Source: Acrocarpospora pleiomorpha
GTDB lineage: Bacteria > Actinomycetota > Actinomycetes > Streptosporangiales > Streptosporangiaceae
DNA length: 64,000 nt
NCBI RefSeq assembly: GCF_009687885.1
Contig: NZ_BLAF01000023.1
Coordinates: 80,833 to 144,832 of the forward strand
Direction: 5' to 3'
Below, piece by piece: positions 59,789 through 64,000 of the stretch. The translations under genes were made by a program, and so were the position numbers. Each line of letters opens with the position of its first letter. The stretch's first letter is position 1. The notes under the pieces were generated by a model. The model was not told the origin of the DNA. It made no database searches and was given only the letters and a program-made list of their open reading frames with translations.

Positions 59789-62700
59789 ATGGCACAGCCA
59801 TCGTTTATGATCCGTTCTGTGCCCGGCAGGAGACGGCGAAACATCCGTAATGCGATAATTTTGGCGTTGGGAATTGCTTTTGTCGTGTTGGCGGGATGGA
59901 TGCTGAGTTCCGACCTGCCCGGAAACGATTCCCGCGCCAGTGTGATCAGCCTGTTCGTGGGCGTGGCGGCGCTCGGCGTGTCGATCGCCGACTACCTGCG
60001 CGACCGTCCGCGTGCGGCTTTCATCGCCCAGGAATTGGCTGACGACCTGGCCGAAAGCATTCAGGGACAATGGCTGGACGAGGCCAGGGCCCGCGGGCTT
60101 CGCGAGACCGGCGTGCTGCCTCTGACCTGGTCGGCGACCGAACGTGACGTCAGCGACGACGCCGATGTCCTTACCGGGCTCCCCGAAACCGGACGCGTTG
60201 TGAGGTTGCGCCTGGACGGCCGGTTGGAGGCCGGATTCGAACAGGCCATGCGCCAACTCGCCACCGAATATCAGCGGGTCCGAAGTGAGCGTCTCGTCAT
60301 ATTGGGAGAACCCGGCGCGGGAAAAAGTGTGCTGGCGATACTGCTCACTCTCGGGCTGCTGGAAAGCCGTGCGGCGGGCACGCGGGTGCCCGTCCTGCTG
60401 CCCGCCTCCTCCTGGGATCCGATCAGCGAATCCATGGACGAGTGGATCGTTCAGGCGCTGGCCACTTCTTATTACAACGGCCAGCGCGAGATTCCCCGGC
60501 TGCTGAACGACCGCCGTTTATTACTGCCGGTCGTCGACGGGCTGGACGAGATCCCCGAGTCGTCCCGGCGCACGGCGGTCCGGGCCATCAACCGGGCGAT
60601 CGGGCGCGATCAGCCCGTGGTGGTCACCTGCAGGTCCGCCGAGTACGAGGATGTCATCGAGGGCGGCGTGCCCGTGTTGCGCCGCGCGCCGGTGGTCGAG
60701 GTCGCCCCGGTTCCGGTCGACGACGTCATCGCCTACCTGGCCGAGGTGGACTGGTCGCCGGAGACCGACTGGACGCCGGTGTTCGCCCGGCTGCGCTCCG
60801 ATCCGGACAGCCCGGTCGCCACCGCGCTGTCCACGCCGCTGATGGTCTCGATGGCACGGCGCGTCTACCAGCGGCTCGGCGGAGATCCGGCCGAACTGCT
60901 GGACGACTCCCGGCTCGACTCCCGGCACGCGGTCGAGGACCGGCTGGTCGAGCGGATGATCGAGGCCGCCTACCGGCCGGAACCCGCGGCCTCGGGCCGG
61001 CCGTCCGGCAAGCCCGCGTGGAACGCGGACAAAGCCAGGAACTGGCTGATCTTCCTGGCCCGCTATCTGCATCAGCATCGCGAACGCGACCTGGCCTGGT
61101 GGCAGCTCAGCCAGCGCCTGCTGTCACCGTGGGTCGCGCCCGGCATCGGCCTGAGCTGGGGCCTGTTCTTCCTGCTCACGATGGTGGGCCTGGTCCTGGT
61201 GCAGGGGTTCGACAGCGTGGCGGCCAGCGGGATGACCGTCGGCCTGGTCGTGAGCGTCACCTTCGCGCTGCTGGCAATCGTGGCCTGGTTCGTCGGCTCC
61301 GGCCGCGCGCCCGGGCGGTTGTCCTTCGCGGCGGCCGGGTCGCTGGGGCGGTTGCGCCGGGGATTCCGGACCGGAGTGGCGCTGGCCACGATCCTGTTCG
61401 TACCGGTGATGGTGACGCTCGCCATCTTCTACGTGCTGTTCTCCTTCGGGTTCACGCCGATCGCCGGTGATTTCTGGACCGAGTTCCTGATGGGCGGGGC
61501 GCTGGTGGGTCTCGTCGGCGTCGCGATGGCCGCCCACAGCTGGCTGGACGCGCCGCCCGCGCGGTCGGTCCAGGCCAGCCCGCTCGGGTTCCTCCAGCAG
61601 GATCGCCGTTCCGCGCTCGTCGGAGCGGTGGCGGCGGGCACGATTCTCGGGCTGGCGCTGATCCCCGCGCTCAGGCTTGGCATGATGATCGCCGGTATCA
61701 GCCAGGCGGTGGGCACCGGATGGTCGGGCGAACCCCAGCCACTGGACTTCAGCCGCGCCAACCGGACCGCCTTGATGATCATCGCAACGGTGTCCGGCAG
61801 CGCGAGCGTGCTGATCGGTCTCGGGTTCGGCCTGCTGGTGCTGCTGACCCGGGCCTGGCCGCGCTTCGTCATCGCCCGGCTGATACTCGCGGTCCAGGGC
61901 CGGTTGCCGTGGCGCCTGCTGAGCTTCCTGGCCTTCACCAGGGAGCAGGAATTGCTACGCCAGTCGGGCGGCATGTACCAGTTCCGGCATATTCGCGTGC
62001 AGGAATGGCTCGCCACTCAGCCGCACGCCGCCGTCTCGGCAAGCTCGGCGCGGGCGGCTCGATGGCGGCCGCGTATTCTGCTGGCGGCGGCCGCCGCGAC
62101 CGTGCTGGTCGTCTGGAATGTCGTCGTCGGCGCCTTACCCGAAGACCTGTCCCGGGCCACCCTGGTAGCGGGGCAGGACACGGTGATCAGCCCGGACGGC
62201 TCGATACTGGCCACCACGGAGGCCAACAGCGGAACCACGCTTCTGTGGCGGATGGACGATCCCAGCGGGCGGCCGCGACACGAGACCACCATCCACGCCC
62301 ATTCCGTCCGCCTCATGACCTTCAGTCCGGATGGCGGCACGCTCGCCATCATCGAGGACTTCGATTCCCCCGATCGGGCCATGCAGGACCGGGACAGTTT
62401 GTCGCTGTGGGACACCGGCACCGGGCGGCTGCGTCATCGGCTTACTTTTCCAGGACAGGTCATTCCCCATGGCACATCGATGGTGTTCAGCCCCGACAGC
62501 GGCACGATTGCCATCACCAGCGAGCTACCCTCCACCGATTACCAGCGCATGGTCTCTTTCTGGGATGTCGCCTCCGGTCAACCGCGAGCATGGCCCGTTT
62601 CCACCCCCGCCAGTCCCGTCACGCTCGCCCGATTCAGTCCGGACGGGCGGACGCTCGCCGCGGTCAGCGCGAAAAGCGGCAGCGTCTGGCTCTGGGACAC

Positions 62701-63439
62701 GGCGACCGGCCGGCCCCGGCAACGGCTCACCATCGAAGGCGATCCGCTGTTCGGAGTCGTCTCGCTGACCTTCAGCCCGGACAGCCGTACGCTGGCCACG
62801 ATCGCCAGTCTGGACTCCGGCGACTCCCCCGCGTGGTTGTGGGACACCACCACAGGCTCGCCGCGCTACCAACTCGTTGTCGAAGGCGAGTCGCCTTACA
62901 ACGTCGACTTGCTGAAGTTCAGCCAGGACAGTCGCGTCCTGGTCAGCATCGGCAACGAAAGTGACTGGCTGTGGGATGTCGCCACCGGCCGGAATCGATA
63001 TCCGCTCACCGTCAACGGCAAAGCCGTCTTCGACATCACGGAGCTGGTGTTCAGTCCGGACGGCCGGACGCTGGCCACGCTCAACGAGAATTACTCCGGC
63101 AGCGGTGGCGCCCGGTTGTGGGATATGGCCAATGGCCGGCATCACGGCCAGCTTGTCATCAGACCGAGCGCTCAGACCCTGTCCGGAACTCTGGCCTTCA
63201 GTCCTGACGGCCGGATCGCCGCCACCGCCGCGGGGAGCATGGAACGCGATCCGGCCGGCGTCTGGTTGTTCGACGTGGCCACCCGGCAGGCGGTCCAGTA
63301 CCTGACCGGCCATACGGACTATGTTTCCCTTGTGTGGTTCAGCCGGGATGGCCGGACGGTGTTCACCGTGAGCGAGGACGGCACGATCCGGCTCTGGGAC
63401 GTCAACGCTGATTCGCCGCGGATGCCGCTTCAGAAGTAG
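59789..63439 (+). CDS. Membrane NACHT-type NTPase with WD40 repeats
   Basis: The 1216-residue protein begins with two membrane helices (about 20-70), then a NACHT NTPase with Walker A LGEPGAGKSV (about residue 170) and Walker B LLLPVVDGLDEIP (about 250). About six more membrane helices lie between 450 and 710, followed by a helical stretch, another membrane span (about 760-780) and five to seven WD40-like blades (FSPDGRTLA…LWDTATG) to the end. The blades include the segment GHTDYVSLVWFSRDGRT. NACHT-WD40 proteins are signalling ATPases linked to development, cell death or antiphage defence in actinomycetes. The start is uncertain; no good ribosome site is visible. Confidence 0.85.
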   Translation: MAQPSFMIRSVPGRRRRNIRNAIILALGIAFVVLAGWMLSSDLPGNDSRASVISLFVGVAALGVSIADYLRDRPRAAFIAQELADDLAESIQGQWLDEARARGLRETGVLPLTWSATERDVSDDADVLTGLPETGRVVRLRLDGRLEAGFEQAMRQLATEYQRVRSERLVILGEPGAGKSVLAILLTLGLLESRAAGTRVPVLLPASSWDPISESMDEWIVQALATSYYNGQREIPRLLNDRRLLLPVVDGLDEIPESSRRTAVRAINRAIGRDQPVVVTCRSAEYEDVIEGGVPVLRRAPVVEVAPVPVDDVIAYLAEVDWSPETDWTPVFARLRSDPDSPVATALSTPLMVSMARRVYQRLGGDPAELLDDSRLDSRHAVEDRLVERMIEAAYRPEPAASGRPSGKPAWNADKARNWLIFLARYLHQHRERDLAWWQLSQRLLSPWVAPGIGLSWGLFFLLTMVGLVLVQGFDSVAASGMTVGLVVSVTFALLAIVAWFVGSGRAPGRLSFAAAGSLGRLRRGFRTGVALATILFVPVMVTLAIFYVLFSFGFTPIAGDFWTEFLMGGALVGLVGVAMAAHSWLDAPPARSVQASPLGFLQQDRRSALVGAVAAGTILGLALIPALRLGMMIAGISQAVGTGWSGEPQPLDFSRANRTALMIIATVSGSASVLIGLGFGLLVLLTRAWPRFVIARLILAVQGRLPWRLLSFLAFTREQELLRQSGGMYQFRHIRVQEWLATQPHAAVSASSARAARWRPRILLAAAAATVLVVWNVVVGALPEDLSRATLVAGQDTVISPDGSILATTEANSGTTLLWRMDDPSGRPRHETTIHAHSVRLMTFSPDGGTLAIIEDFDSPDRAMQDRDSLSLWDTGTGRLRHRLTFPGQVIPHGTSMVFSPDSGTIAITSELPSTDYQRMVSFWDVASGQPRAWPVSTPASPVTLARFSPDGRTLAAVSAKSGSVWLWDTATGRPRQRLTIEGDPLFGVVSLTFSPDSRTLATIASLDSGDSPAWLWDTTTGSPRYQLVVEGESPYNVDLLKFSQDSRVLVSIGNESDWLWDVATGRNRYPLTVNGKAVFDITELVFSPDGRTLATLNENYSGSGGARLWDMANGRHHGQLVIRPSAQTLSGTLAFSPDGRIAATAAGSMERDPAGVWLFDVATRQAVQYLTGHTDYVSLVWFSRDGRTVFTVSEDGTIRLWDVNADSPRMPLQK

Positions 63440-64000
63440 CCGGTGAAGCCCTTGGTGATGGTCGTGGCGGGGGCATCGCCGAACGAATGGGTGGTCCCGG
63501 TCTTCGTGATGATCGTGTAGCCGCTGGCGGAATGAGTGATATCCGCCGCTTCTGGTGACCCGGTAGGCAGGTCGCCCAGGTGTTTCGCGTCGCCGAAGGC
63601 GTAGACGTGGCCGGTCTTGTCGAGGAGCACGTAGCCCTTGCCGGTGGGTGTCGCGGACATGGCGACGATCGCGGCGTCGAAGGTGGTGGCGTTGCCGTGC
63701 CAGGGGGCGGTGCCGTGGATCTGGCCCGCGGAGGTCAGCAGCCAGTAGCCGTCCTTGGTCGCCTCTATGTCGACGAATCGGCCTGAATAGCCTTCTGGGC
63801 TGCGGGTCGGCTTCTTCCCCGGGGCGAAGACACGTCCCGTGGCGTCGGCCAGCAGCAGCCCTTCGTCTGTGGTCGTGATCGCCGTGACGTCGGCTTTGAT
63901 CGTGGGGTACGGCTTCGCGTCGCCGTACGGGAAGATCTGGCCGGTCGAGCTCGCCAGCCAGTAGCCGTTGCCCGTCCGGGTCGCGGCGGCGTCGACGATG
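63430..64000 (-). CDS. GYWL-repeat beta-propeller-like protein (5' end outside window)
   Basis: The minus-strand frame is open from the window edge to the stop at 63430. It is built of repeats of about 45 residues with the pattern G-Y-W-L-x4-G-x-I-x3-GDA (NGYWLASSTGQIFPYGDAKPY, DGYWLLTSAGQIHG, KGYVLLDKTGHVYAFGDAKHL). Such repeats occur in secreted actinobacterial proteins and probably form a propeller or solenoid for surface binding. Any signal peptide would be upstream of the window. It overlaps the converging NACHT-WD40 gene by 10 bp. Confidence 0.75.
   Translation of the reverse strand, partial: IVDAAATRTGNGYWLASSTGQIFPYGDAKPYPTIKADVTAITTTDEGLLLADATGRVFAPGKKPTRSPEGYSGRFVDIEATKDGYWLLTSAGQIHGTAPWHGNATTFDAAIVAMSATPTGKGYVLLDKTGHVYAFGDAKHLGDLPTGSPEAADITHSASGYTIITKTGTTHSFGDAPATTITKGFTGYF

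Noticed and set aside
1-64000. rRNA, tRNA, insertion sequences, integrase or attachment sites
   Set aside because: No conserved tRNA or rRNA strings, transposase motifs or duplicated att-like ends were noticed; the window looks like a resident chromosomal region.

Overview
The window is GC-rich, densely coded DNA with GTG starts, 4-bp stop/start overlaps, an ECF SigK/RskA pair, class II DAHP synthase, many LLM flavoenzymes and a sigma-R-type promoter. This points to a filamentous actinomycete, probably of the Streptosporangiales (a composition- and content-based guess, not a placement). No rRNA, tRNA, CRISPR array or IS element was seen.

Layout. 1-7.7 kb: a truncated Fic protein, two tandem secreted Lys/Trp-rich paralogues, an acyl-CoA synthetase, an HtrA-like protease, a pentapeptide-repeat membrane protein and a permease-prefix protein. 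7.7-14.1 kb: a PadR repressor facing a cytochrome bd operon, cydA-cydB-cydD-(72-bp tandem-repeat ORF)-cydC, ending in a strong terminator. 14.1-20.9 kb: thioredoxin behind a sigma-R-type promoter, a SAM methyltransferase, DAHP synthase, an FAD monooxygenase, SigK/RskA and an APH-fold kinase. 20.9-35 kb: aldose epimerase, a GH1 beta-glucosidase and a biosynthetic operon made of one C-A-PCP-TE-MFS megaprotein, a free carrier protein, a GT4 glycosyltransferase, and an E1alpha/E1beta/E2 2-oxo-acid dehydrogenase set; a GT1 glycosyltransferase diverges from it. 35-48 kb: a MocR-type regulator and a peptide-type ABC transporter interleaved with four LLM monooxygenases, a GNAT and a PLP enzyme, resembling organosulfur salvage. 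48-54.3 kb: a cellobiose system (CebR-like repressor, beta-glucosidase, CebEFG-like transporter). 54.3-64 kb: a sulfatase, two capsule-type glycosyltransferases, TetR/VOC/cupin genes, a membrane NACHT-WD40 protein and a truncated GYWL-repeat protein.

How the parts connect. The 14-bp palindrome TGGGAGCGCTCCCA, known as the CebR/CelR cellobiose-repressor operator in Streptomyces and Thermobifida, occurs exactly upstream of the cellobiose transporter (54092-54105), upstream of the epimerase-kinase pair (21885-21898), and upstream of the NRPS operon (33292-33305); a one-mismatch copy lies at 54222. The repressor gene is in the same window. This suggests a secondary-metabolite operon switched on by cellobiose, analogous to CebR control of thaxtomin in plant-pathogenic Streptomyces but with different enzymes. 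The proposed product is a short-acyl-amino-acid, possibly glycosylated, made by passing an acyl group from a lipoyl-E2 to a free carrier protein, condensing it with an Asn-like residue, releasing it through a Cys-nucleophile thioesterase and exporting it through the fused MFS domain. Product, loading step and induction are inferences.
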